Notes: a model not told the origin generated them from the sequence alone. Shown: positions 31,519 to 40,112, counted from the stretch's first letter. The stretch is DNA of 64,000 nucleotides from Pannonibacter sp051860505 (GCF_051860505.1 NZ_JBHYDX010000012.1:62001-126000), one strand, 5' to 3'. Translations and numbers: made by a program.

Positions 31519-31623
31519 GTCATCCCTGCCTTGTGTGGGGATCCATCCAGTCTCGGTGCATTTCGCGAAATCACAGCTTGGCCCGAACCGTTTGTTCGGA
31601 TCCCCGCACAAGGCGGGGATAAC
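31519..31623. repeat. Pair of 27-bp palindromic repeats in inverted orientation
   Basis: Copy 1 at 31519-31545 and copy 2 (reverse orientation) at 31597-31623 are degenerate forms of the perfect palindrome at 39921-39947 (arm GTCATCCCCGC, loop CTTGT). They sit in the 460-bp gap between fliP and the flagellin gene, about 51 bp apart. They look like mobile-repeat remnants of the REP/RUP kind. Confidence 0.7.
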
Positions 31624-31750
31624 GGTCGGTGGGGGGTGATCCAACCGAACCCGTGATGCGAACCGGGACAGCGTGGTGACCATGACGTGAGACCTGCGTC
31701 GCGCCTCAAACTCGATAATCACATCACCATCACAGCAAGTCAGCCCCGCA

Positions 31751-31760
31751 CAAGCATGTC
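31751..31760 (+). promoter_or_regulatory. Shared flagellar upstream element before flagellin (weak variant)
   Basis: CAAGCATGTC is a weak match to the CAAGCCTCGC element. It lies 129 nt before the flagellin start, further than in the other flagellar units, which would imply a long 5' leader. Low confidence. Confidence 0.25.
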
Positions 31761-31858
31761 GGCCTAGGTTGAACTCACGACAGGTTGAGCGGAACCCAAC
31801 ACACCGTTCAAAGGCATGACGCCGCCCTGCCGTACCGGTGAAAGCCCGGTATGTCCCC

Positions 31859-31873
31859 TTCAAAAATTTTGAA
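31859..31873 (+). promoter_or_regulatory. Palindrome in the flagellin 5' leader, candidate FlbT-responsive site
   Basis: TTCAAAAATTTTGAA is a 7-bp perfect dyad around a central A. It ends 16 nt before the flagellin ATG and just before the GAAAGGGA ribosome-binding site, so a hairpin would affect ribosome access. FlbT, encoded at 44433, is known in Caulobacter to act on flagellin mRNA leaders; the link here is inference. Confidence 0.4.
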
Positions 31874-31889
31874 TGTGAAAGGGACCACC

Positions 31890-32807
31890 ATGTCCAGCTT
31901 GATGACCAACGCATCCGCCATGACGGCGCTCCAGACCCTGAACGCAACCAACAAGTCGATGGCTCAGGTGCAGAACCGCATCTCCACCGGCTACCGGGTT
32001 GCTTCGGCCCAGGACAACGCCGCTTACTGGTCGATCGCAACCACCATGCGTTCCGACAACATGGCGCTTTCCGCAGTGAAGGACGCCCTGGGCCTCGGCG
32101 CTGCAACCGTGGACGTCATGTACACTGCCATGGACAAGACCGTTGATGTCGTCAACGAGATCAAGGCCAAGCTCGTCGCTGCCCGTCAGCCGGGTGTTGA
32201 CCGTGGCAAGATCCAGTCCGACATCACCGAACTCCAGGGTCAGCTGCAGACCATCGCAGACTCGTCCGTGTTCAACGGCGAGAACTGGCTGTCGGTCGAC
32301 TCCGGTGCGGCAGGCTACAACGGCACCAAGACAATCGTTGGCTCCTTCACCCGCTCCGGCGGTGCGATCACGATCGACACGATCGCGATCGATATCACCG
32401 AGACCGAACTTTACGACAGCGCTGACCAGTCGGGCATCCTCGATCGCGACCGTACTGTTGGTGGCACCACCGCCAAGGTGTCGACCATCAACATCTCGGC
32501 CCTGACCGACTCTGCCGCTGACCTGACCAGCCTGGAAGAGCAGATCTCGATCGTCGACAACGCTCTGGGTGACATCACCAACGCAGCGACCCTGCTGGGT
32601 TCGGTGAAGAAGCGCGTGGACCTGCAGAAGGACTTCGCCGGCGCCCTGACTGACGCCATCGATCGTGGCATCGGCCAGCTGGTCGACGCCGACATGAGCA
32701 AGGAATCGACCCGTCTGCAGGCTCTTCAGACCCAGCAGCAGCTCGGTATCCAGGCTCTGTCGATCGCCAACTCGAGCAGCCAGAACATCCTCTCGCTGTT
32801 CCGCTAA
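31890..32807 (+). CDS. fla: Flagellin
   Basis: A 305-residue short flagellin without an expanded central domain. The N-terminal D0/D1 region reads SSLMTNASAMTALQTLNATN, then QVQNRISTGYRVASAQDNAA. The C-terminal D1/D0 region has STRLQALQTQQQLGIQALSI, then ANSSSQNILSLFR. The ATG at 31890 is set by the conserved N-terminus and a GAAAGGGA ribosome-binding site. It is the only flagellin in the window; bacteria of this order often have several. It is exported and polymerised into the filament and is probably controlled by FlaF/FlbT. A strong terminator follows. Confidence 0.96.
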   Translation: MSSLMTNASAMTALQTLNATNKSMAQVQNRISTGYRVASAQDNAAYWSIATTMRSDNMALSAVKDALGLGAATVDVMYTAMDKTVDVVNEIKAKLVAARQPGVDRGKIQSDITELQGQLQTIADSSVFNGENWLSVDSGAAGYNGTKTIVGSFTRSGGAITIDTIAIDITETELYDSADQSGILDRDRTVGGTTAKVSTINISALTDSAADLTSLEEQISIVDNALGDITNAATLLGSVKKRVDLQKDFAGALTDAIDRGIGQLVDADMSKESTRLQALQTQQQLGIQALSIANSSSQNILSLFR

Positions 32808-32837
32808 GTCCTTCGGCCGTAAGGCCTGGACCCTGGA

Positions 32838-32874
32838 GGGCCGCGTTCTGTTGGACGCGGCCCTCTTCCTTTTT
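32838..32874 (+). terminator. Rho-independent terminator after flagellin
   Basis: GGGCCGCGT and ACGCGGCCC form a perfect 9-bp stem around an 8-base loop, followed by CTCTTCCTTTTT. It lies 30 bp after the flagellin stop and separates it from fliF. Confidence 0.85.
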
Positions 32875-32894
32875 GCGCGCCGCTGGGGGCGACA

Positions 32895-32904
32895 CAAGCC
32901 TCGC
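32895..32904 (+). promoter_or_regulatory. Shared flagellar upstream element before fliF
   Basis: CAAGCCTCGC, identical to the elements before motA and the DUF1217 gene, ends 59 nt before the fliF start codon and comes right after the flagellin terminator. A CGATAGT hexamer-like string follows at 32919-32925. Likely the promoter or activator site of the fliF-motBC-fliK operon. Confidence 0.5.
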
Positions 32905-32963
32905 GCCAGCCAGCGCCGCGATAGTTGGACAAGGTTCAGACCGAACGAGCACAGGGGTATGGA

Positions 32964-34604
32964 ATGCCAGGCCGTGAACATGCCGAAAAACTCTTGGCCA
33001 ATCTGATGGAGCTGGGTGTCAAGCGCCTCGTTGCACTGGCCCTCATCGGACTTGCCACCGTCCTGACCGTTGGTCTGGGCGCCTACTATCTGAGCCGTCC
33101 GCAAATGACGGCCCTCTACACCGGCCTTGAGGGCGACGATGTGAACCGCATCGGCTCCGCGCTCCAGGACGCCGGCATTCCCTATGACATCAGCTCGGAC
33201 GGGGCCGCAGTCATGGTCAGCCATGGCGCTGCCGCACGGGCCCGCATGCTGCTGGCCGAACGGGGCCTGCCGCGCGGCGGCAGCACCGGCTATGAGCTGT
33301 TCAATGATGTTGGCTCGCTTGGCCTGACGTCCTTCATGCAGGAAGTGACCCGTGTCCGTGCACTTGAGGGGGAACTCTCCCGCACCATCCAGCTGATGCA
33401 GGATGTGCGAGCCGCCCGGGTTCACATCGTCATGCCGGAAAAGGCCTCGTTCCGCCGCGACCAGCAGCCGCCCTCTGCATCCGTCGTCATTCGCTCGGAT
33501 GCCCCGAATGACACCCGGACAGCCGATGCCATCCGCCACCTTGTCGCAGCCTCGGTTCCGGGCATGTCGCCCGAAAAGGTGACGGTGCTTGATACGTCCG
33601 GCGGGTTGCTCGCCACGGGCAAGGATCCGGCCAATGCCTCTGCGGGCCAGATGGCCAGCCTCGAGACGGCCGTCAGCGCCCGCATCCAGGAAAACATCCG
33701 CAAGACCCTGACCCCCTACCTGGGCCTTGACCATTTCCAGGTCAGCGTCGCCGCCGATCTCAACACGGACAAGCGCCGCATCTCTGAAACCGTCTTCGAC
33801 CCGGAATCGCGCACGGAACGCTCCGTCCGTACCATCCGTCAGAACGAGACCTCGCAGAACTCCAGCACCGAGACCCCCACCACCGTCGAGCAGAACCTGC
33901 CCGAGGAGGACGTGCAGGCTGAAAACGGTGAACGCTCGAGCGAGGAGAACCAGCGCCGCGAGGAGACGGTCAACTACGAGATTTCCTCCAAGACCATCGA
34001 GACGTCGCAGGACGGCTATTCTGTCGAGCGCCTGTCAATTGCGGTTCTGGTCGACAAGGCCCGCCTGCATGCGGCGCTGGGCGGCACGCCCGACGAGGTC
34101 GCCGTCAAGGAACAACTCGGCGAGATCGAGCAGCTTGTGGCCTCGTCTGCCGGCGTCAGTGCAGCACGTGGCGACACGATCAAGGTCTCCGTTGTCGAGT
34201 TCTTCGAAGGGGCAGGTGATCTGGCTCCAGCCCCGCCGCTGTCGATCACCGAGCTGCTGCTGCGCCAGTCCGGCAATGTGATCAATGCTGTTGCGATCAT
34301 GACGGTTGCCGGCTTGCTGATCTGGTTCGGCCTGCGTCCTGCTCTTGCCGTCCTCGTGCCGCAGCGCGCCGAAACACCAACCGAAATCTCCGAACTGGCC
34401 ATGGCCGGGGAGCTGGATGCGCAAGGGATGCCGTTCTCCGAGCAGCGCGCCCTTGCTGCCCCCGATCACACGGCCCTCTTGAGCGACCTCACCAACAAGA
34501 TCAACCAGTCGTCCATCAAGAAACTCGAATCGCTGCTTGAGCTGGACGAGGAACAGTCCGCCGCGATCCTCAAGCAATGGATGTATGAAGGGGAGCGCGT
34601 CTGA
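32964..34604 (+). CDS. fliF: Flagellar MS-ring protein FliF
   Basis: A 546-residue inner-membrane ring protein. The first membrane helix is at about residues 14-36 (VKRLVALALIGLATVLTVGL). The YscJ/FliF domain (MTALYTGLEGDDVNRIGSAL, then AAARARMLLAERGLPRGGST) and ring-building motifs with LEGELSRTIQLMQDVRAARV follow. The second helix is near residues 440-460 and a cytoplasmic tail with the FliG-binding segment IKKLESLLELDEEQSAAILK closes the protein. The ATG at 32964 is chosen over 32925 because it begins the normal short N-terminus. The stop overlaps the next gene by 1 base. Confidence 0.95.
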   Translation: MPGREHAEKLLANLMELGVKRLVALALIGLATVLTVGLGAYYLSRPQMTALYTGLEGDDVNRIGSALQDAGIPYDISSDGAAVMVSHGAAARARMLLAERGLPRGGSTGYELFNDVGSLGLTSFMQEVTRVRALEGELSRTIQLMQDVRAARVHIVMPEKASFRRDQQPPSASVVIRSDAPNDTRTADAIRHLVAASVPGMSPEKVTVLDTSGGLLATGKDPANASAGQMASLETAVSARIQENIRKTLTPYLGLDHFQVSVAADLNTDKRRISETVFDPESRTERSVRTIRQNETSQNSSTETPTTVEQNLPEEDVQAENGERSSEENQRREETVNYEISSKTIETSQDGYSVERLSIAVLVDKARLHAALGGTPDEVAVKEQLGEIEQLVASSAGVSAARGDTIKVSVVEFFEGAGDLAPAPPLSITELLLRQSGNVINAVAIMTVAGLLIWFGLRPALAVLVPQRAETPTEISELAMAGELDAQGMPFSEQRALAAPDHTALLSDLTNKINQSSIKKLESLLELDEEQSAAILKQWMYEGERV

Positions 34605-35248
34605 TGCAGCATCGCCCGATCGCGGCGCATATCCCGGAGCTTGCCGGCCCTGGCTTTCCGCGCCTCAGCAAGGAAAACGTCGTCATGGCCGATGTCATTC
34701 TCGGCAATGACCGGCCGCCGGAGCCGACCGTGGATGAACGCCTCGCTGCTGAATATGCCCGAGGCGTGCGCACTGGTCGCCAGGCCGCACGACTGGAGGT
34801 CGAGGCCGAGCTCGAAACCCGCGTGGAGGCCTTGCAGATAGAGGCAGAGACGGCCCGTCTGGCCCATCAGCAGGAAGAGGCCGAGCGCCTTGGCGAGAAC
34901 CTCGCCGATGCCCTGGAGCACCTCGAAAGCACGCTCGCTGAAGCAGCCGAACGGGTGCTGTTGCCTTTCCTTGAAGAGGCTGTGGCGGCACGGGCTGTCG
35001 AAAGCTTCCGGGTCGCCCTTGCCGAGATTCTCACGGGTGCGGGAACAGATCGTCGCCTGATCGAGGTCAGTGGCCCGGAAAACCTCCTGCCACTGGTCGT
35101 CGAGGGCCTTGGGTCCCGGCAGGACCGGGTCAAGCTGGTGGTTGGCGAGGGGCCGGAAGTGCGCGCCGTGCTCGAGGATACGGTGATCGAAACCCAGATC
35201 GCGGACTGGCTCGGCCGGATCCGCAGTGCCCGGGAGCAGGTGGAATGA
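34604..35248 (+). CDS. FliH-like flagellar export regulator (provisional)
   Basis: A 214-residue soluble protein directly after fliF and overlapping motB by 4 bases. The N-terminal third is variable, the middle (about residues 60-110) is a Glu/Ala/Arg-rich coiled coil, and the C-terminal domain contains VRAVLEDTVIETQIADWLGR. This coiled coil plus small C-terminal domain layout is that of FliH/YscL, the partner of the ATPase FliI, and no other FliH candidate is in the cluster. Sequence motifs are weak, so the call is inferred. The start may instead be the ATG at 34685 (MADVILGN). Confidence 0.6.
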   Translation: MQHRPIAAHIPELAGPGFPRLSKENVVMADVILGNDRPPEPTVDERLAAEYARGVRTGRQAARLEVEAELETRVEALQIEAETARLAHQQEEAERLGENLADALEHLESTLAEAAERVLLPFLEEAVAARAVESFRVALAEILTGAGTDRRLIEVSGPENLLPLVVEGLGSRQDRVKLVVGEGPEVRAVLEDTVIETQIADWLGRIRSAREQVE

Positions 35249-36660
35249 CCGCAGAACTGCAGCCGACCGAAATCGTTATCGTACGCCGCCGGGCGCCTCT
35301 GGAAGTCGAGCAGGTGAAGAACGGCGTCTGGAAGATCGCCTTCGCGGATTTCATGACCGCGATGATGGCCTTCTTCCTGGTGATGTGGCTGATCAACGTC
35401 ACCGACGACAGTGTCCGCCGGGGTGTTGCGCAATATTTCAACCCGGTGAAGCTCGCCTCGACCACCCAGACCCGGAAGGGACTAAACGATCCCGATATGC
35501 CAGGGCCGGAGCAGGGCAAGCCTGCCGAGATCGACGTGATCATGAATTCCCCGCCGGATCCGGACGGGACGCCGGGATCGGCAAACGGTCAGGAGATGAC
35601 CACCCGTTCCGCCCCGACCGATGCCAGCGCGGCGCGGCGTGGCCTTGGCGAGTTCAAGGCGACCCACACGGAAACTGCCCTGTTCCGCGATCCCTACGCC
35701 GTGTTGGACCAACTCGCCGAGGGTGTCGCCGGTACACCTGGCTCTGGCGCCGCACCGGAAAGCCAGGGGCTGGGAACGCAGCGCCAGGAAGGCGCCCAGG
35801 GCGGCGAAGCTTTCCGCGATCCCTTTGATCCGATGTACTGGCAGTTCCTGCCCGGTCGGGAGACGGCCGGACAGGAAGGCGGCAAGACAGCGGCGGTGAC
35901 CGGCGAGGTGCCGGCAGGTACGGCAAGCTACGCCGCCTCGGCGGAAGCGCCTGAGGGAACAGCCGTTGCCCGCCCGCCCCATATCGAAACGGCCTCCGTT
36001 CCGGCGGACGCCGCAGCTGCAGGCAACGGGACAGGCAGCCACCCGGAGGTAGGTGCAGGGGCACAGTCTGCCATCAGCCAGGTCGTGGCGGCGCAGGCAC
36101 CGGCAGCCTCCACGACGGAAAGTGTTCAGGCGCAGCCGGCCCAGGCGCCTGCAGCCCAGACGCCTGCAATCCCATCTGCTGCCGAAGTCAATGCTCGTCA
36201 GCTTGCCGACAGTCTGGCTCAGGTGCTGCAAGGCGCGGAAGGAACCTCGCTCAGTGCCACGGCCGCCCGGGTCAATGTCGAGCAGCAGGGGGCAGGTGTC
36301 CTCATCAGCCTGACCGACGACCAGAACTACGGCATGTTCGCTGTCGGCTCGGCCGAGCCGCGCGGGGAACTGGTAAAGCTGATGGAACGCATCGGCGGCG
36401 TGCTCGCCAACAAGCCGGGGCGGATCATCATCCGGGGCCATACCGATGGCCGGCCTTTCCGGTCCAGGGATTATGACAACTGGCGCCTGTCAACCGCCCG
36501 CGCGCACATGGCCCTGTACATGCTGCAGCGGGGCGGCGTTGACGCTGCACGCATCGACCGGGTCGAGGGCTATGCCGACCGTGACCTCAAGCTGCCCGAA
36601 GATCCGCTGGCACCGGTCAATCGCCGCATCGAGATCTTCATTCTGGAGGGCGAGGCATGA
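35245..36660 (+). CDS. motB: Flagellar stator protein MotB
   Basis: A 471-residue stator subunit. A cytoplasmic N-tail is followed by one transmembrane helix with the proton-accepting aspartate in FADFMTAMMAFFLVMWLINV (Asp35). A long Ala/Pro/Gln/Gly-rich periplasmic linker (about residues 90-320) leads to an OmpA-like peptidoglycan-binding domain (IIRGHTDGRPFRSRDYDNWR, then LSTARAHMALYML). It is much longer than enteric MotB (about 308) because of the linker, as in rhizobial MotB proteins that bind MotC. It overlaps the upstream FliH-like gene and motC by 4 bases each; its partner motA is about 19 kb away. Confidence 0.93.
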   Translation: MTAELQPTEIVIVRRRAPLEVEQVKNGVWKIAFADFMTAMMAFFLVMWLINVTDDSVRRGVAQYFNPVKLASTTQTRKGLNDPDMPGPEQGKPAEIDVIMNSPPDPDGTPGSANGQEMTTRSAPTDASAARRGLGEFKATHTETALFRDPYAVLDQLAEGVAGTPGSGAAPESQGLGTQRQEGAQGGEAFRDPFDPMYWQFLPGRETAGQEGGKTAAVTGEVPAGTASYAASAEAPEGTAVARPPHIETASVPADAAAAGNGTGSHPEVGAGAQSAISQVVAAQAPAASTTESVQAQPAQAPAAQTPAIPSAAEVNARQLADSLAQVLQGAEGTSLSATAARVNVEQQGAGVLISLTDDQNYGMFAVGSAEPRGELVKLMERIGGVLANKPGRIIIRGHTDGRPFRSRDYDNWRLSTARAHMALYMLQRGGVDAARIDRVEGYADRDLKLPEDPLAPVNRRIEIFILEGEA

Positions 36661-38000
36661 GCATGTGCGCAAGGATCGCAAACTTCGGCCGGAGGCAACG
36701 GCCGTCTTTGGCCTCTGCGGCTTTGGCCCTGGTGCTGGGAGCCGGTCTGTGCGGGTCACTGAACGCCGAGACCGGGTTGCCGGCGGGCGGGGAAACCTTG
36801 ACAGCCCCAGCACCGGGCGGCGCCGATCCGGCGGTTCCCAATGCGGGTCTGGCCGCACGGGTTGCGCCGGCCGGAACGCAGCCCTATGAGCTGGTTCGTA
36901 CGCTTCAGGCGCTGCAGGGCGAGGTAGCCAAGGGCAGTCGGGAGGCGCACCTGGCCCAGCGGGCCCTGCTCGGCCGGATGAATGCGGAGTTTCTCGCAGC
37001 ACCTTCGGATACCTGGGCTGACCAGCGCAACGCCCGCGCGGCGGTGATCTACCTCCTGAGCGGCGGCAACCCGAAGGTGATGCGCCAGCTTGTTGAGCTT
37101 TCGCCGCCGCCGGCTGTCGAGATGGACCTGATGCGTGGCGCCATCGCCTATGTGGACGGCCAGGGCGAAGAAGCGCGCCGTCTTCTGGCCGGCTTCGAGC
37201 CAATGGACATGCCGCCGAACCTCGGTGGTCAGATCGCGCTTGTCCGGGCCGCTCTGGAAGTCTCGGCCAATCCGCAGGAAGCGCTGCGTCTGCTAAGCGT
37301 GGCGCGGCTGCTGATGCCCGGAACGCTGGTGGAGGAAGCTGCCCTGCGCCGCGAAGTCTTCCTGGCTGGCAAGATCGGCGAGATCGACCGGTTCCAGTCG
37401 CTGTCGATCCGCTATCTGCGCCGGTTCAAGTCATCGATCTATGCCGGCGATTTCCAGCGCCGGTTCGGCCTTGCCCTCGACGGGCTCGGCTTTGGAACGG
37501 ACGAGAGACGCTTTGCTTTGCTGGAGACGCTGCTCACCGAGTTCGAGCCAGTGGCGCAGCAGGCCTATTTTCTGGCCGTTACACGCCAGGCGGTGACCCA
37601 AGGCCATCTCGACATTGCCCGCAAGGCTGCGGACAGGGTGCGCCCACTGGTCGTGCAAGGCTCACCGGAGGAACTGCGTCTGCGGATTTATGAGGCGGCC
37701 TCCGCTCTCGCCCCGGACGACATCATGCAGACGCGCGAGTTGCTGTGGTCCATCGATCGCAAGGCACTGGCGGCAGACGAGCGCGAACTGATGGATGCCG
37801 TCTATGCCGTGCTGAACCATGTGCGCCACTGGCCCAATCCGCCCGAGGGCGTGATTGGCGATGTGGGAGCCTATGCCAAGGTGTCCGCTCCGGCGGACCC
37901 GGACTGGCAGCGCCCGGTGATGCGGCAGGCGGACCTTGCACTCAAGGAAACTGAAGCCCTTCTGGGCGATACGCGGGGGGGAGCCCGAACATGGCAGTAA
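36657..38000 (+). CDS. motC: Flagellar motor protein MotC
   Basis: A 447-residue periplasmic protein with a signal peptide (about residues 14-37, ASAALALVLGAGLCGSLNAE). The mature part is helical, with LVRTLQALQGEVAKGSREAH and RFQSLSIRYLRRFKSSIYAG, matching rhizobial MotC. MotC binds the periplasmic part of MotB and is needed for stator function; MotE is its chaperone. It overlaps motB by 4 bases and fliK by 10 bases. It is specific to rhizobia and relatives, which supports the taxonomic call. Confidence 0.92.
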   Translation: MSMCARIANFGRRQRPSLASAALALVLGAGLCGSLNAETGLPAGGETLTAPAPGGADPAVPNAGLAARVAPAGTQPYELVRTLQALQGEVAKGSREAHLAQRALLGRMNAEFLAAPSDTWADQRNARAAVIYLLSGGNPKVMRQLVELSPPPAVEMDLMRGAIAYVDGQGEEARRLLAGFEPMDMPPNLGGQIALVRAALEVSANPQEALRLLSVARLLMPGTLVEEAALRREVFLAGKIGEIDRFQSLSIRYLRRFKSSIYAGDFQRRFGLALDGLGFGTDERRFALLETLLTEFEPVAQQAYFLAVTRQAVTQGHLDIARKAADRVRPLVVQGSPEELRLRIYEAASALAPDDIMQTRELLWSIDRKALAADERELMDAVYAVLNHVRHWPNPPEGVIGDVGAYAKVSAPADPDWQRPVMRQADLALKETEALLGDTRGGARTWQ

Positions 38001-39262
38001 CCACATCGGCCGTCATGCAGGCTCCGGCACCGGTTGCGGGGCGCGGTCAGGAGAACGCCAGCGAGGATACCGGAAGCGGGTTCTCCGACGTGTTGCGCGA
38101 CGTGGCGCAACCGAAGGATCAGGACGCTTCGGCAGATCAGGCGTCCTCCGCCGGTTCGGAACCCCAGACGACCCCGGTGGCCGACGGGGCCCTTCAGCCG
38201 CAGGAAGATGCGGCAGGTCTCCTGAAGCTTCTTGTCGCGCCGACCACGAATGTCCCGGGTCAAGGCGTGGCGGGCGATACAAACGCGCTGGCGGCCTTGC
38301 TGGGCCTGGCCCCGTCCGTGCCCGTTGCAGGAGCACCAGTGGCCTCTCCGAACTTGTCTGGTTCGTACGGCGCGCCTCGGTCCGGCGCCCCCGCTTTTGC
38401 AGGACCACAAACAGGAGCCAATCCGCGGGTCTCGCCGCCCGTCGCTGGAGGTGTTCCGGCTGTCGGGCAGGCTGCCGTTGCATCGGCAGGAACATCCGCC
38501 GCAGTTGCCTTGCCGGCCGGAGGGACCTTGTCCGGACTTGATGATGCCGGTCTTTTTGCCCGTTTTGCCGTGGCCCCTGAAGAGGTCAGCGTCACGGCCG
38601 GCGAAGCCCGGTCCGGCGACAGCCAGCGCGCCATGGCGGCGGTCGGTCAGGTTCGTGTGCTGCGTGAGGAAACCCATTTCGCGCCGTCACTTCGGCTCTC
38701 GCCACTTCAGCAAGTGGGCGAGGCAATCATCGGGGCTTTGTCAGAACCGCGTCCGGCTCCGTCCGCGCAAGGTTCAGCCAATGCGGGCCTGTTCTCTGCC
38801 GCCTCGACCCGCCCGATGGTCAAGGTACTCGAGATCCAGCTGCAGCCGATGGAACTGGGCAGCGTGAAAGTCTCGCTGCGCCTCATCGGTGACCGGGTGG
38901 AAGTGGTCATGTCAGCGCAGAACCCGGACACGGTGGAATTGCTCAAGCAGGACCGGCAGCTTCTGGATCAGATGCTCCGCGCCGTTGGCCAGAAGGCGGA
39001 CACGATCACTATCCAGGCAGCTGGCGATGACCGACCGATGTTCCAGGTCAACGGTTCCTTGCAGGGACAGCAGGCTGGCTGGACGGCCCAGTCCGGTGAC
39101 GGTGGCCCTGCAGGGGGAGCGGGCACCGGCGACGGCAGCGAAACACAGAATGGTCGCGGCGGTCAGCAGCAGGACAATCCCTTGACGGAAGACCAGGAAG
39201 AAGCAGCACATGCAGCACATACGGACAGTCGCAGCGATCGCAGCGGCGCTGTTTATCTCTGA
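37991..39262 (+). CDS. fliK: Flagellar hook-length control protein FliK (MotD of rhizobia)
   Basis: A 423-residue protein. The N-terminal two thirds are low-complexity and Ala/Pro/Gln/Ser-rich. The C-terminal hook-length domain has KVLEIQLQPMELGSVKVSLR, then LIGDRVEVVMSAQNPDTVEL, with the conserved LxPxxLGxVxV pattern. It measures hook length and switches export specificity. In rhizobia it lies right after motC and was first named motD. Its 3' end overlaps the following transglycosylase gene by 53 bases. Confidence 0.9.
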   Translation: MAVTTSAVMQAPAPVAGRGQENASEDTGSGFSDVLRDVAQPKDQDASADQASSAGSEPQTTPVADGALQPQEDAAGLLKLLVAPTTNVPGQGVAGDTNALAALLGLAPSVPVAGAPVASPNLSGSYGAPRSGAPAFAGPQTGANPRVSPPVAGGVPAVGQAAVASAGTSAAVALPAGGTLSGLDDAGLFARFAVAPEEVSVTAGEARSGDSQRAMAAVGQVRVLREETHFAPSLRLSPLQQVGEAIIGALSEPRPAPSAQGSANAGLFSAASTRPMVKVLEIQLQPMELGSVKVSLRLIGDRVEVVMSAQNPDTVELLKQDRQLLDQMLRAVGQKADTITIQAAGDDRPMFQVNGSLQGQQAGWTAQSGDGGPAGGAGTGDGSETQNGRGGQQQDNPLTEDQEEAAHAAHTDSRSDRSGAVYL

Positions 39263-39803
39263 GACAGGTTCTTTCGGCTTTGGACCTGGTGTGGCCTTTG
39301 CCGCGCCGGGGCAGGCGATCTGCGAGCGGGAAATGGCCGCCGCCGCCCGCGCCTACAAGATCCCGCTTGGCGTTCTCTACGCAGTCGGCTTGACGGAAAC
39401 CGGGCGGCGCAATTCCCTCTCGCCTTACGCGCTCAACATTGAGGGAGAACCGAAGTTCCCCGCGACCGCCCGGGCCGCAGAGGCAGAGGTGATCTCGGCC
39501 AAAGCACGCGGCAAGAAGCTGATCGATATCGGCTGCATGCAGATCAACCATCATTTCCACGGTGAGAAGTTCCGCTCGGTCGCCCATATGCTGGAGCCAC
39601 GCGCCAATGTCCGCTATGCGGCCCGCTTTCTGAACGAGTTGCACGCCCGCCAGGGGACCTGGACGATGGCGGTCGCCCGCTATCACGCCGGCCCCAACAA
39701 CGACCCGGCGCAGAAACGCTATGTCTGCAAGGTCATCACCAACATGGTCGCCAGCGGTTTTGGTCAGTGGACGCCGGAAGCCAGCAAATTCTGCAAGACC
39801 TGA
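39210..39803 (+). CDS. Flagellar-cluster lytic transglycosylase (SLT domain)
   Basis: A 197-residue exported peptidoglycan lytic transglycosylase. A signal peptide covers about residues 1-31. The SLT domain has the catalytic Glu in YAVGLTETGRRNSLSPYALN, then IDIGCMQINHHFHGEKFRSV and VARYHAGPNN. It probably opens the peptidoglycan for rod growth, a role that the C-terminal domain of FlgJ plays in enterobacteria; the FlgJ-like gene at 49280 lacks that domain. The start lies inside fliK (53-base overlap). The signal peptide begins exactly at this ATG, which supports it. Confidence 0.9.
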   Translation: MQHIRTVAAIAAALFISETGSFGFGPGVAFAAPGQAICEREMAAAARAYKIPLGVLYAVGLTETGRRNSLSPYALNIEGEPKFPATARAAEAEVISAKARGKKLIDIGCMQINHHFHGEKFRSVAHMLEPRANVRYAARFLNELHARQGTWTMAVARYHAGPNNDPAQKRYVCKVITNMVASGFGQWTPEASKFCKT

Positions 39804-39920
39804 ACGAGGCTTGCGGGAGAGTGCCTCGTGCGCGCGGTGTCGGGTCACGTTGGCACAAATGCTGTGGTCAGCCCCGCTCTGTGAACGTGATTTCGATCAC
39901 GCTGCGCCACGCGTATTGAG

Positions 39921-39947
39921 GTCATCCCCGCCTTGTGCGGGGATGAC
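39921..39947. repeat. Perfect 27-bp palindromic repeat
   Basis: Arms GTCATCCCCGC and GCGGGGATGAC (11 bp, perfect) surround the loop CTTGT. Two degenerate copies occur at 31519-31545 and 31597-31623. It has no T-run, so it is not a classic terminator. Similar elements are scattered in genomes of this order. Confidence 0.8.
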
Positions 39948-40044
39948 TGCTGTGAAAAAGCAATTTACTCAGAATTAAACTTACAGATGAAGTTTTGTGA
40001 ACAATAAATTTCTCAAATTCAAAGTTAAACACAGTAATTTATAG

Positions 40045-40059
40045 TTAAAAATTTATTAA
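40045..40059 (-). promoter_or_regulatory. Possible CtrA-type box upstream of flgE
   Basis: TTAA, seven bases, TTAA; read on the minus strand it is TTAA-N7-TTAAC. It lies 97 bp before the flgE start in an AT-rich block, so a chance match is possible. Confidence 0.3.
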
Positions 40060-40102
40060 AATTCGCCAACTTGACTGCGCTTGTTCGCCCAACAGCTTCA
40101 CG

Positions 40103-40112
40103 CAAGATTGAC
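40103..40112 (+). promoter_or_regulatory. Shared flagellar upstream element before flgE (variant)
   Basis: CAAGATTGAC ends 43 nt before the flgE start, the same distance as the variant before flgB. It differs from CAAGCCTCGC at three positions. Confidence 0.3.

Larger units (their letters stand above)
31430..31889. other. Gap between fliP and flagellin: repeats and long flagellin leader
   Basis: There is no supportable gene in these 460 bp. The left half carries palindromic repeats (31519-31623). The right half (about 31640-31889) should contain the flagellin promoter and 5' leader. It holds a CAAGCATGTC element at 31751-31760 and the palindrome TTCAAAAATTTTGAA at 31859-31873, close to the ribosome-binding site. 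Small frames crossing the region are not convincing. Confidence 0.6.

Noticed and set aside
31860..33734. A 624-codon minus-strand frame opposite flagellin and fliF
   Set aside because: It lies opposite clear flagellin and FliF coding sequence and has a low-complexity composition typical of antisense frames.
39849..39866. A TGGCAC string resembling a sigma-54 -24 element
   Set aside because: The -12 part (TTGC at the right spacing) is absent.
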